21,617 nt of DNA from Chloroflexota bacterium (GTDB taxonomy: Bacteria; Chloroflexota; Dehalococcoidia; UBA6926; JACQUM01). Below are positions 1 to 6,767 of the stretch, one piece after another (position 1 is the stretch's first letter; every line of letters starts with the position of its first letter). The stretch covers positions 1-21,617 of the forward strand of contig JACQUM010000033.1 of the NCBI GenBank assembly GCA_016210295.1, in the 5' to 3' direction. The notes under the pieces are model-generated. The model was not told the DNA's origin, did no database searches, and worked only from the letters and a program-made list of their open reading frames with translations. Both the position numbers and the translations under genes were made by a program.

Positions 1-5
1 GAGCG

Positions 6-34
6 GCTCACCCTTCGACAGGCTCAGGGTGAGC
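6..34. repeat. REP-like palindrome
   Basis: A perfect 9-bp inverted repeat (GCTCACCCT at 6-14, AGGGTGAGC at 26-34) encloses an 11-base loop, TCGACAGGCTC. From general knowledge, sequences of this type (CCCTTCGACAGGCTCAGGGTGA) recur as dispersed intergenic palindromes in many bacterial genomes. It lies just downstream of the zinc-ribbon gene stop and has no T-run, so it is more likely a REP-type element than a terminator. Only one copy is visible here. Confidence 0.6.
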
Positions 35-79
35 GAGCCCGGGGCAAACCTGACGCACGCGAACTCACGCAACCGAGCA

Positions 80-385
80 CTAGTTCCAGGGCCACCACGT
101 GGGAGGGATGGGCGGCTTCTGCCCCTCCTCCGGCTCCATGTAGGGCACGCTTTCCACGACGGCGCACCAGTCGCAGAGGCCGCCGCGGAGGTGGACGCCT
201 ACGTTGGTCCCGCAGCGCAGGCAGTACAGGTAAGGGCCGCCACGACCCATGCAATCGGAACAGACCTTGAGAGGGCCTTCAGGATCGCCCTCCACGAAGA
301 AGCGCGAAAGGGCCGGAGAGGTCCAAGAGGGAGGCCTCTGTGCGAAGAGTTCTGTATCTTTGCCGCATCGGTTGCAGTGCGCCAC
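80..385 (-). CDS. small zinc-ribbon protein with four CxxC motifs
   Basis: The product is 101 residues with four CxxC pairs: C4/C7, C42/C45, C55/C58 and C71/C74. This spacing fits one or two treble-clef or ribbon zinc sites. The tail is rich in proline and tryptophan (ends PPTWWPWN). I chose the GTG at 385 rather than the ATG at 430 because TAAGAGG lies 6 bases before it and overlaps the stop codon of the phosphatase gene upstream. The ATG would force a 35-base overlap and add a low-complexity N-terminus. It is the last gene of the PIG-L/PIG-L/phosphatase operon. I do not recognise the family. Metal binding is inferred from the cysteines; whether it binds nucleic acid or protein is unknown. 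Confidence 0.7.
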   Translation of the reverse strand: MAHCNRCGKDTELFAQRPPSWTSPALSRFFVEGDPEGPLKVCSDCMGRGGPYLYCLRCGTNVGVHLRGGLCDWCAVVESVPYMEPEEGQKPPIPPTWWPWN

Positions 386-395
386 CGTCGTCCTC

Positions 396-1214
396 TTAGA
401 AGAGCCCGAAGAGTCTCCCTCGCCGTCCAACCGATCGGGGCGATGGCTCCAGGACAGGCACCGCTCGCCCGCGAAGGACCGCTTCGGGGGCCGTCGTCAC
501 CATCTCCCACGCCCGCTCTTCTCCGACGATGCCCGCCGCGGCCTTCACCCCTTCCGAGATCACCGGCACTCGGACCCCTTCGGGGTTGTGGGCGTCCGTC
601 GCCAGGACGTGCACAAGATTGCGCTCCAGGAGCGCCCTCGCCGCCTTCTCCGACTCGACGCCATAGTGCCCCAGCAGGCTACCCGTGTTGACTTGCATGA
701 GGATGCCTCGCTCCACCAGCCGCTGCACGATCTCCTGGTCCGCCTGGATGCTGGCGCACCGCTCGGGATGGGCGAGGATAGGAGCATAGCCCCGGAGCTG
801 GAGCTGAAAGACCATCTCCTCCACATAGGGAGGGTAAGAGGTGAAGGGGGGCTCGACCAGGAGATAGCGCGTCCCCGCCAGGGGCACCGCACCGCCTTCC
901 TGAAGATGCTGGGGAACATCCGGCCCGGCCATGTTCTCCTGCCCGGTCTCGAAGACCAGAGAGAGGCCCTGCGCGCGCGCGTTGGCCTGTAGCTCCGTCA
1001 CCCTAGTCCGCGCCTGCTGGACGAACGGGCCACCCTCTGCGGGAAAATGGTGGGGCGTGGTGACGATCACCTGGATCCCATCCCGCTCCGCGATGCGGGC
1101 CATCTCCAGGGCCTCCGCCATGCTCTTGGCGCCGTCGTCCACCCCGGGCAGGATGTGGTTGTGGATGTCGATGACGCGCCGACCGTTCCTAGCGAAGGAC
1201 AGCATTGCTACCAT
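396..1214 (-). CDS. CpsB/YwqE-family PHP-domain phosphatase
   Basis: This 272-residue protein matches the CpsB/CapC/YwqE family of manganese-dependent tyrosine phosphatases, which control the kinase of capsule or exopolysaccharide export. Visible PHP metal-site motifs are DIHNH (H18, H20) followed by ILPGVDDGAKS, TPHHFP (H55, H56), LAHPER (H149) and ATDAHN (D207, H209). The length is close to the usual 250-260 residues with a basic C-terminal extension. ATG 1214 is used; an in-frame ATG at 1205 is possible. It lies 42 bases after the second PIG-L gene, and its stop is 10 bases before the zinc-ribbon start. No cognate BY-kinase (Wzc/CpsD) gene is in the window, so the substrate is unknown. PHP hydrolases also include histidinol phosphatases, but the HNHILPGVDDG signature favours CpsB. 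Confidence 0.85.
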   Translation of the reverse strand: MVAMLSFARNGRRVIDIHNHILPGVDDGAKSMAEALEMARIAERDGIQVIVTTPHHFPAEGGPFVQQARTRVTELQANARAQGLSLVFETGQENMAGPDVPQHLQEGGAVPLAGTRYLLVEPPFTSYPPYVEEMVFQLQLRGYAPILAHPERCASIQADQEIVQRLVERGILMQVNTGSLLGHYGVESEKAARALLERNLVHVLATDAHNPEGVRVPVISEGVKAAAGIVGEERAWEMVTTAPEAVLRGRAVPVLEPSPRSVGRRGRLFGLF

Positions 1215-1256
1215 CCCGCTTGACCCCTGACCTTCTCTCTATCCCAGCTACCAACT

Positions 1257-1955
1257 TCACCGCTGGAACCGAAAGCGATGGAACCCCTCAGCATAGGTGT
1301 AGCCCGCCTTCTTCCCTAGCTCCGCCGCGCGCTCCTTGACCCGCTCCGCCAGGCCCTCCCGATCGCGGATCTGGCTGACATGCGCCTTCAGCGCCTCGAT
1401 CTTCACATCTATAGTATCGCTGATGTCTACGTAATGGTCGATGTGATCGGACATGACGCCGTAGACCTCCGCCGTCTTGTGGGGCAGGAAGCCCTCTTTC
1501 GCCAGCTCCGGGAAATGGTGATAATCGCGGGCGTAGGGGAAAACGGCGTCCAGAGTCACCTGGCCGCAAATGCGGTGGTCCCGATGGCTATGCGTGGCCC
1601 GATAAGGGTCCGGGGTCAGGACGATGTCGGGCCGGAAGCGCCGGACCTCCCGCACCACGTCCCGCCGCACCTCCCGGCTGTCCTCCAGCTCCCCGTCGGG
1701 GTACCCCAAAAAGGCGACCTCCTTGACCCCCAGGACCGTGGCGGCGTTCCTCTGCTCCTCCTCGCGGATGGCGCGCAACCGCTGGGGCGTCATCTCGGTA
1801 TCGGTGGTGCCCTTCCCGCCATCGGTGCAGATGACCATGAAGACCTCCCACCCCTGACGGGCCCACTTGGCCACGGTGCCCGCGCAGCCGAAATCGGCGT
1901 CGTCCGGATGGGCAACGACCACAAGGGCTCTAGAGTACGCCTGCTCCGTCGTCAT
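1257..1955 (-). CDS. PIG-L family deacetylase (second of tandem pair)
   Basis: This 232-residue protein belongs to the PIG-L/LmbE (MshB/BshB-like) superfamily of zinc-dependent N-acetylglucosamine deacetylases. The motif AHPDDADFGCAG near the N-terminus carries the Zn-ligand and catalytic HPDD. TDGGKGTTD follows, and HRDHR gives the later zinc histidine. The start is ATG 1955, whose ATGA overlaps the stop of the upstream paralogue and implies translational coupling. The open frame runs further upstream but has no similarity there. It is clearly paralogous to its neighbour: LGVKEV, DGELE, TIDAVFPYARD-like and HFPE blocks are shared in the same order. The substrate cannot be read from sequence; an N-acetyl amino sugar or conjugate is typical. 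Confidence 0.88.
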   Translation of the reverse strand: MTTEQAYSRALVVVAHPDDADFGCAGTVAKWARQGWEVFMVICTDGGKGTTDTEMTPQRLRAIREEEQRNAATVLGVKEVAFLGYPDGELEDSREVRRDVVREVRRFRPDIVLTPDPYRATHSHRDHRICGQVTLDAVFPYARDYHHFPELAKEGFLPHKTAEVYGVMSDHIDHYVDISDTIDVKIEALKAHVSQIRDREGLAERVKERAAELGKKAGYTYAEGFHRFRFQR

Positions 1956-2704
1956 TGCTCGCTCTGTTCCTTTTCCTCCTCCTTGAAGGGAATGCGCCGG
2001 ATGCCGTACTGGCGGAAGGACTCGGCGTACTGCATGCCGTGGCCCTCGGCGTTTCGCGCCGCCCACTCTCGCATCCACTTCCCAAACCGGCCCTCGTCCT
2101 CGGCCACCTGAGGGAACTGGCTCCTGTGGGCCGCCAGGGCCCGGACCTTCAGCTCCAGCGTCTCGCCGACGTCGACGTAGACGTCAGGCTCCTCCGTCCC
2201 CCAGAAGAAGACCTCGGCCACCTTGTGGGTCGTGAGGCCCTGGGCCAGATGCTCGGGGAAGTGGAGCCGGTCCCGGGCGTAGGGAAACACTGCGTCAATG
2301 GTCAGGAGGCCGGCGTGGCGGTGGTCGCGGTGGATGTAGAAGGTGCGCCGGAAGGGGTCGTTGGTGAGGACGACATCCGGCTTCAACCGGCGGATGTGGT
2401 AGACCAGCTCCCCCAGGGTCGCGCGGTCCGTCTCCAGCTCCCCATCGCCGTGGTCCAGGAAGACCACCTCCTTGACCCCCAATATCCTGGCGGCCTCCTG
2501 CTGCTCCCCCCGCCGGATGCGGGCCAGGGCCTCCCGGGAGAGGCTGACGTCCTCCGTCCCCTTGTCCCCGTTGGTCATGAGGAGGAAGACGACCTCCTTC
2601 CCCTCCTGGACGAGGCGGGCCGCCGTCCCCCCGCAGCCGATCTCGCCGTCGTCCGGATGAGGGATGACGACAAGGACACGTTGACAGGGATCGAGGCCTT
2701 CCAT
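1952..2704 (-). CDS. PIG-L family deacetylase (first of tandem pair)
   Basis: This is a 250-residue PIG-L/LmbE-type deacetylase. The N-terminal motif is IPHPDDGEIGCGG, followed by MTNGDKGTED and HRDHRHAG, giving the HPDD plus H zinc site of the family. ATG 2704 is preceded by GGGAG at 6 bases. It has a charged tail, KEEEKEQSEQ, absent from its paralogue. It is the first gene of the operon with the second PIG-L gene, the CpsB-like phosphatase and the zinc-ribbon protein. A perfect -35 (TTGACA) lies about 55 bases upstream. Similar enzymes act in mycothiol and bacillithiol synthesis, GPI-like glycolipid synthesis and antibiotic maturation. Specific assignment is not justified here. Confidence 0.88.
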   Translation of the reverse strand: MEGLDPCQRVLVVIPHPDDGEIGCGGTAARLVQEGKEVVFLLMTNGDKGTEDVSLSREALARIRRGEQQEAARILGVKEVVFLDHGDGELETDRATLGELVYHIRRLKPDVVLTNDPFRRTFYIHRDHRHAGLLTIDAVFPYARDRLHFPEHLAQGLTTHKVAEVFFWGTEEPDVYVDVGETLELKVRALAAHRSQFPQVAEDEGRFGKWMREWAARNAEGHGMQYAESFRQYGIRRIPFKEEEKEQSEQ

Positions 2705-2733
2705 CTCATGCTCCCGCGAAGGAAAACGTTCCC

Positions 2734-2763
2734 ACTGTGACGCAAAGGGCGGGAGGGTGTCAA
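2734..2763 (-). promoter_or_regulatory. possible promoter of the PIG-L/CpsB operon
   Basis: On the minus strand a perfect -35 hexamer TTGACA lies at 2763-2758. An 18-base spacer leads to CACAGT at 2739-2734, a poor -10 (3 of 6). It sits about 30 bases upstream of the first PIG-L start codon. The -35 and location are good but the -10 is weak, so this is tentative. Confidence 0.35.
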
Positions 2764-2982
2764 GCTAAGGGAGCGCTGGAGGACATCTTTCCTGTGCGAG
2801 GCGAGACCTCCTAAATGGATGGCACGCAGTGGCCCTCTGCGTTTCCGACATCCCGCTCATGGTTGCCTAAGCTCGGTAGGATTTGAGCGCTAGGATTACC
2901 AGAGATTTCCGATAACTGAAGCTTAGGTTAGTCCAAACGCTATATGCCTAGCTTGACCGAGGAAGCCTGTCAACCCTCCAAG
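2764..2982. other. intergenic stretch, no gene recognised
   Basis: This stretch between the divergent PIG-L operon and the small secreted gene has no supported reading frame. Its right half (about 2870-2980) is noticeably more AT-rich than the flanking operons. Apart from the promoter-like sequences at its two edges, I see no repeat, terminator or RNA motif in it. Confidence 0.5.
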
Positions 2983-3010
2983 TTGCCCCCCCGCTGATTG
3001 GCCGTATTAT
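2983..3010 (+). promoter_or_regulatory. possible promoter of the small secreted protein gene
   Basis: TTGCCC at 2983-2988 (4 of 6 for -35), a 16-base spacer and TATTAT at 3005-3010 (5 of 6 for -10) lie just upstream of a strong ribosome binding site (AGGGAGGGG) at 3026-3034. The predicted transcript start near 3017 gives a leader of about 22 bases. The assignment is by eye. Confidence 0.4.
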
Positions 3011-3038
3011 TGGGGCATATTTAGCAGGGAGGGGTGTG

Positions 3039-3317
3039 ATGAAGAAACAGAGCTTGGGTTTGGCTCTCGCGAGAGTTCTTATCGCAGGAGCGCTGGCGGC
3101 GCTTGTTCCCGGAGTGACCTCTGCTCACCCCGGCGAACCGGATTATCATTTCGGGCTTATGGAGGCAAGGGGGACTGACTGTAGGGTGATCCGATGGTTC
3201 AGCGCAGAGCAGGTGCATGACGCCGCAGGCAACACCTATGAAAGCCAGGAAGTCGCTTGTGACGCATATCAGGAAGGGACAGCGGGACCCGTCTTTTGGT
3301 CGGGACCCGCTCATTAA
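3039..3317 (+). CDS. small secreted protein, unknown function
   Basis: This 92-residue product has a typical Sec signal peptide. It starts with MKKQ, has a hydrophobic stretch (about residues 8-26, with LIAGALAALVPGV) and an Ala-x-Ala-like cleavage site at TSA before HPGEPDY. The predicted mature part is about 63 residues and has two cysteines (in TDCRV and VACDA) that could form a disulfide. ATG 3039 is chosen over GTG 3036 because AGGGAGG lies 6 bases before it. It is the only plus-strand gene between divergent and convergent minus-strand genes, with its own promoter-like sequence. I recognise no family. The good ribosome binding site and signal peptide support a real gene. Confidence 0.65.
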   Translation: MKKQSLGLALARVLIAGALAALVPGVTSAHPGEPDYHFGLMEARGTDCRVIRWFSAEQVHDAAGNTYESQEVACDAYQEGTAGPVFWSGPAH

Positions 3318-3633
3318 CCCTGCACAAGGCTGGCTGGCGAGATGTTTCCACCCAGGGGAAGAGGCCCCTCAAACGGTGCTGCAGGTATAGATGCCGAGGT
3401 CAAGGTGCCTTAAGCTGCCCGATACCTGGTAGGTCCAAAAGTAGTGCAGGTATTGCTGAGCTTGTGCTTGCCTGACCCGACTACACCAGCATGGGCCAAC
3501 TCAGAGGATCGGGCCCAGATTCCTCGGCTTCCCATGGATCGTCGGCCGTGCATATAGTGCGCTCCGAGTGACGGGTTGGCGGACCGCCCGGCCAGGTTGT
3601 CGAACTCGTTGGGCCGTAAGGCCATTCCGAACC
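3318..3633. other. gene-free stretch between convergent genes
   Basis: This 316-base gap lies between the 3' ends of the secreted protein gene and the DUF1801 gene. Minus-strand open frames cross it but lack a ribosome binding site or recognisable domain. The 9-mer TGCAGGTAT occurs at 3380-3388 and 3445-3453, with ATACCT between at 3422-3427. No terminator with a T-run is evident. It could hold decayed sequence, but nothing identifies a source. Confidence 0.5.
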
Positions 3634-4113
3634 CTATGCGGAGGTACGTTTTGGATGGGGCCCGCGCCTGGAAGCCTCAACCCTCTCGATAAACTCGGCC
3701 AGCGGGGTGCGAGCGATCGCCTCGCCGATAAGGCCAAGGGGCAGGTCATCGACCCTTTTGAACCGGACACATGATTTGCCCATATCCAACTTCTTGCCGC
3801 TGGCCGTGTACTGCTCACTGAACCACCGCGCAGCCTCTTGGTCCGCATAGACATTCATCAGGTACAAGGACATATAGTCCTTTTGCGACGCAAGCGCCGC
3901 GTACTCCAGTGGCTGCCTATTATATGTGTTCGGATACCTTTTCAGGGGAACGACGTAGGCGATCATGCCCCAGAGCATCGTCTCCTCGTATCCCTCGGGC
4001 AGATGGTCGAGGACGATCTTGCGCACTGCGGCAATTGCCTCGCGTCGGCTCGGCGGCAATGCAGCCAGATACTCCTCTACCGTTCGGGCTTTGCTCTGTG
4101 GCATAGTACGCAT
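3634..4113 (-). CDS. DUF1801 (YdhG-like) domain protein
   Basis: This 159-residue protein matches the DUF1801/YdhG-like family in layout. An N-terminal helical part (TVEEYLAALPPSRREAIAAV, then a region ending GYEETMLWGMIAYVVP) is followed by KDYMSLYLMNVY and the C-terminal GKSCVRFKR and DLPLGLIGEAIARTP segment. The family is small, soluble and cytosolic, and its biochemical role is not settled. ATG 4113 is used; GTG 4116 and ATG 4104 are alternatives, and no ribosome binding site is strong. It starts 16 bases after the lipoprotein stop and could be co-transcribed with it, though nothing else links the two. The basic tail ends PHPKRTSA. Confidence 0.8.
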   Translation of the reverse strand: MRTMPQSKARTVEEYLAALPPSRREAIAAVRKIVLDHLPEGYEETMLWGMIAYVVPLKRYPNTYNRQPLEYAALASQKDYMSLYLMNVYADQEAARWFSEQYTASGKKLDMGKSCVRFKRVDDLPLGLIGEAIARTPLAEFIERVEASRRGPHPKRTSA

Positions 4114-4129
4114 CACTCAAAGGGCGGGC

Positions 4130-5521
4130 CTACCGCTCATATGTAACGGCGGAGTCGGAAAACTCGCTCACCTCGTGGGCACGCTTGCCCGGGAACAGTT
4201 CCACCTTGAGCTTGCGTTCGGCGATAAGCTGTATGAGGACTGTGCCATGGACTTCGCCCCACGGCAGCACGCGGAAGTTGTCGAACGGTGAATGGTAGTC
4301 CCAGCTTCTCCCTGTGTCTTGGTCGAAGTACCCCCAATTCATCAGCTCGTACTTCACGGGCCCTGTGGCTACACTGACTTGGCCAGGATCGGGCCCGTTG
4401 CCCTTCACGCCAAACTGTCGCGGCCGGCCTTGGAAGTTCCCCAAAGATACGATGACTGCAACAGGATCATAGGCGTGGTACGTGACTGCCAGATGAGTCG
4501 TAAAGAAGCTGCTCTGGGAGAGTCCAGCGTACCCGTTGGTGTTCTCCACGAACCATCCTCCGACGAGCCGGCCGTCAACGTCATAGTCTGCCCTGCCGCC
4601 CAAGGGTTCGACTCTGCGGATGGACTTGGCCCGCAGTTGGGAGCGAAGGGGCTCGCGAAAAAGGGGGAACGGTTCGATAGCGTAGAGCCGCCATGGCTCT
4701 GCCTCGTAATGCTGGGGCACCACATAGCCCGGCGTCAGAGTTCGTAGGTCCGCGACCCACAGGTCCAGGCCTTGAGAAGTGGAACCAGCCTTGCCGATAA
4801 CCTGGCCCTCCTTGACGGGAATGGTCCTACCCTGGCGCAGGCCGTCCTGCAGGACCGCGATGGCAGGATCAAGCTGGTCAATGAGATCGTACTGGGTGAC
4901 GATGGCGCAAGAGTGTCGCAGCGTGACATGGTACTGGGGGACATTGGGCTTGCCGGTTTCCACGCTAACGCTGCGAACGGTGATGTGGACGATTTCGCCG
5001 TCGCCCACCGCCAGCACATCATAGCGGGGAATCGGACCCTGCTCGCCGAAGTGGTAGCCCTGATGATCGCTGGGGATCACATGGGCGCCGACCATCAGGC
5101 CGTACGGGCCAATATTGACGATGTCTTCGAAACGCAGGGGCGGCGAGCCGAACTGCACTGGCTCCTTTTCTTCGCACCCCTGCTGCATCTGCCTGGACCA
5201 CCATGTGGGGTACAGCACAGGAGCCGTATTGATCATCTGCGTGGCCGATCGGTCGGGCGTTGGAGTACGAACGGGTACAACGCTAGGAGTGCGAGTGGGA
5301 GTCGGTGTTGTTATGAGCGCAGGACGAGGCGTGAGTGTAGGAGTAGGCGACAAAGCTGGCGTCGGCGCAGGTGATGGCGTAGGCGTAGGAAACGCTGTCG
5401 GAGTTGGGGCCGGGGGCGGTAAGGACGCAGACGCTGGTGTCGGCTCAACCGTGGTGCAGGCGAGAATCCATAAACCGAGGATGAAAACCACCGCCCAAGA
5501 TTTGATTGGACCCATGAACAT
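4130..5521 (-). CDS. lipoprotein with Pro/Thr linker and degenerate M23-like domain
   Basis: The 463-residue product begins with a lipoprotein signal peptide: hydrophobic residues 9-21 and lipobox ILAC with C22. Residues 26-92 are a Pro/Thr/Ser-rich linker of PTPTP-type repeats, typical of a surface tether. Residues about 135-260 resemble the lysostaphin/M23 beta fold: HVIPSDHQGYHFG, DVLAVGDGEIVHI, YHVTLRHSC, VKEGQVIGKAGSTSQG. The place of the catalytic HxH holds GLDLWV, and the HxxxD motif is not intact, so peptidase activity is doubtful. The C-terminal 180 residues are unrecognised. ATG 5521 follows the glycosyltransferase stop by 16 bases; ATG 5515 is possible. A TATAAT lies just before the start, so it may have its own transcript. 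Confidence 0.7.
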   Translation of the reverse strand: MFMGPIKSWAVVFILGLWILACTTVEPTPASASLPPPAPTPTAFPTPTPSPAPTPALSPTPTLTPRPALITTPTPTRTPSVVPVRTPTPDRSATQMINTAPVLYPTWWSRQMQQGCEEKEPVQFGSPPLRFEDIVNIGPYGLMVGAHVIPSDHQGYHFGEQGPIPRYDVLAVGDGEIVHITVRSVSVETGKPNVPQYHVTLRHSCAIVTQYDLIDQLDPAIAVLQDGLRQGRTIPVKEGQVIGKAGSTSQGLDLWVADLRTLTPGYVVPQHYEAEPWRLYAIEPFPLFREPLRSQLRAKSIRRVEPLGGRADYDVDGRLVGGWFVENTNGYAGLSQSSFFTTHLAVTYHAYDPVAVIVSLGNFQGRPRQFGVKGNGPDPGQVSVATGPVKYELMNWGYFDQDTGRSWDYHSPFDNFRVLPWGEVHGTVLIQLIAERKLKVELFPGKRAHEVSEFSDSAVTYER

Positions 5522-5537
5522 GCATTATAGGCCAGCC

Positions 5538-6767
5538 CTAGTCGCAGGGGACCAACTGGGGCGTCTCCACCCCCAGCTCCCGGTAGAGGGCCAGGAGGCG
5601 CTCCGCCACGAGAGACCAGTCCAGGCGCTCCACCGAGGCGCGGGCGGCGGCGCCGAGGCTGCGCCGCAGGGCCTCGTTCCCCAGGAGCAGGTCCAGGGGC
5701 TCCAGAAAGGCCTCCGGGCAGCGCTGGTCCACCAGATAGCCCGCCACGCCGTCGCGGACGACCGTCGGCAGGCCACCGACCTTCGAGGCGACAACGGGGG
5801 TGCCGCAGGCCAGCGCCTCCGCCGCCACCAGTCCGAAGCTCTCGTAGTAGGACGGGACCACGACGATGTCGGCGGCGTTGTAGTACCAGACCATCTCCTC
5901 GTGGGGAACGGAGCCAGGGAAGGAGACGGCCTCCTTGAGTCCCAACGTTTCGGCCAGGCCCGCAAGCCGGGCCAGCTCCCCCGTCCTCTGGTCGCCACCC
6001 ACGATGAGGACGCGCACCCTCTCCCGGTCCTCCAGCAGGGCCACCGCCTGGAGCAAGAGGTCCACGCCTTTCAGTGGCTCGACCCGTCCTGCGAAGAGCA
6101 GGACCTGAGCCTCCGCCGGCAGACCGAGACGCCATCGCGCCTCGCCCTTGTCCAGAGGGTAGAACTCCCGGAGAGAGACGCCCGCGGGCACCACCGCGAT
6201 CTTCTCCGGGGGGACCTGGTAAAGCTGTGCCATCCTCTCCCGCTCGTGGGAGGTGAAGGCGACGATCCGATCGGCGGCGAGCATGACCGCCCTCTCGCTC
6301 GGAGAGCGGCGCGGGTCCTCCTTGGCGCCCACCAGAGCCCGGAGCTTCACTTCGGCCAGAGTGTGGAAGCTGGCCACGTGAGGGACGCGCCACTTCTCCT
6401 GGAGGGCCACGCCGACTAGGCCGCTCAACCAGTAGTGGCTGTGGACCAGGGCGTAGTCCAGCCGGTTGCTCTCGGCGAACCGCTGAAGATGCTCTGCGAA
6501 CTCCGGCAGGTGAGGATAGATGTCCTCCTTCTCGCCCTCCGCCGGGCTGGCAGGAAGGTGGATGACGCGGACCCCCTCCGAAGCCTCCACCGTCCGTCCC
6601 TCCTCGTCCCAGCCGGGATGCTCCCGAGTGAAGATGTCGATGCAGTAGCCTGCGGCATGGAGCTCCCGCCCCAGGGAGAGGACGTAGACGCTCATCCCTC
6701 CAGCGTCCCGCTCGCCCAGGCGTCCCAGCGGGCAGCTATGGACGGTGAGGAAGGCCAGTCGAGTCAC
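5538..6767 (-). CDS. GT4 glycosyltransferase, MshA/sucrose-synthase-like
   Basis: This 409-residue GT-B glycosyltransferase of family GT4 has an N-terminal Rossmann domain with DAGGMSVYV at 21-29. That is the loop seen in MshA (D-inositol-3-phosphate N-acetylglucosaminyltransferase) and related sucrose-type enzymes. HSHYWLSG is at 109-116. The donor domain carries FAGRVEPLKGVD (225-236) and the EX7E motif E309-E317 in ESFGLVAAE. The start is GTG 6767, whose GTGA overlaps the upstream gene stop, with AAGAGGG at 8 bases; the open frame extends further upstream but overlaps that gene out of frame. It likely uses a nucleotide sugar at the cytosolic face. The acceptor is unknown; MshA-like motifs alone do not prove thiol synthesis. 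Confidence 0.88.
   Translation of the reverse strand: MTRLAFLTVHSCPLGRLGERDAGGMSVYVLSLGRELHAAGYCIDIFTREHPGWDEEGRTVEASEGVRVIHLPASPAEGEKEDIYPHLPEFAEHLQRFAESNRLDYALVHSHYWLSGLVGVALQEKWRVPHVASFHTLAEVKLRALVGAKEDPRRSPSERAVMLAADRIVAFTSHERERMAQLYQVPPEKIAVVPAGVSLREFYPLDKGEARWRLGLPAEAQVLLFAGRVEPLKGVDLLLQAVALLEDRERVRVLIVGGDQRTGELARLAGLAETLGLKEAVSFPGSVPHEEMVWYYNAADIVVVPSYYESFGLVAAEALACGTPVVASKVGGLPTVVRDGVAGYLVDQRCPEAFLEPLDLLLGNEALRRSLGAAARASVERLDWSLVAERLLALYRELGVETPQLVPCD

Noticed and set aside
386..430. Longer zinc-ribbon protein starting at ATG 430
   Set aside because: The GTG at 385 has a much better ribosome binding site (TAAGAGG) at the preceding gene's stop, and the extra 15 residues are low complexity.
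3380..3453. Short repeats TGCAGGTAT with an inverted ATACCT in the 3318-3633 gap
   Set aside because: Too short and too few to call a repeat array or attachment site; chance is adequate.
3410..3854. Minus-strand frames crossing the 3318-3633 gap
   Set aside because: One overlaps the DUF1801 gene out of frame; neither has a ribosome binding site or known domain.
5260..5450. Tandem-repeat-like sequence in the lipoprotein gene as a possible CRISPR or VNTR
   Set aside because: The periodicity comes from codons of the Pro/Thr-rich linker (PTPTP), with no uniform repeat-spacer structure.
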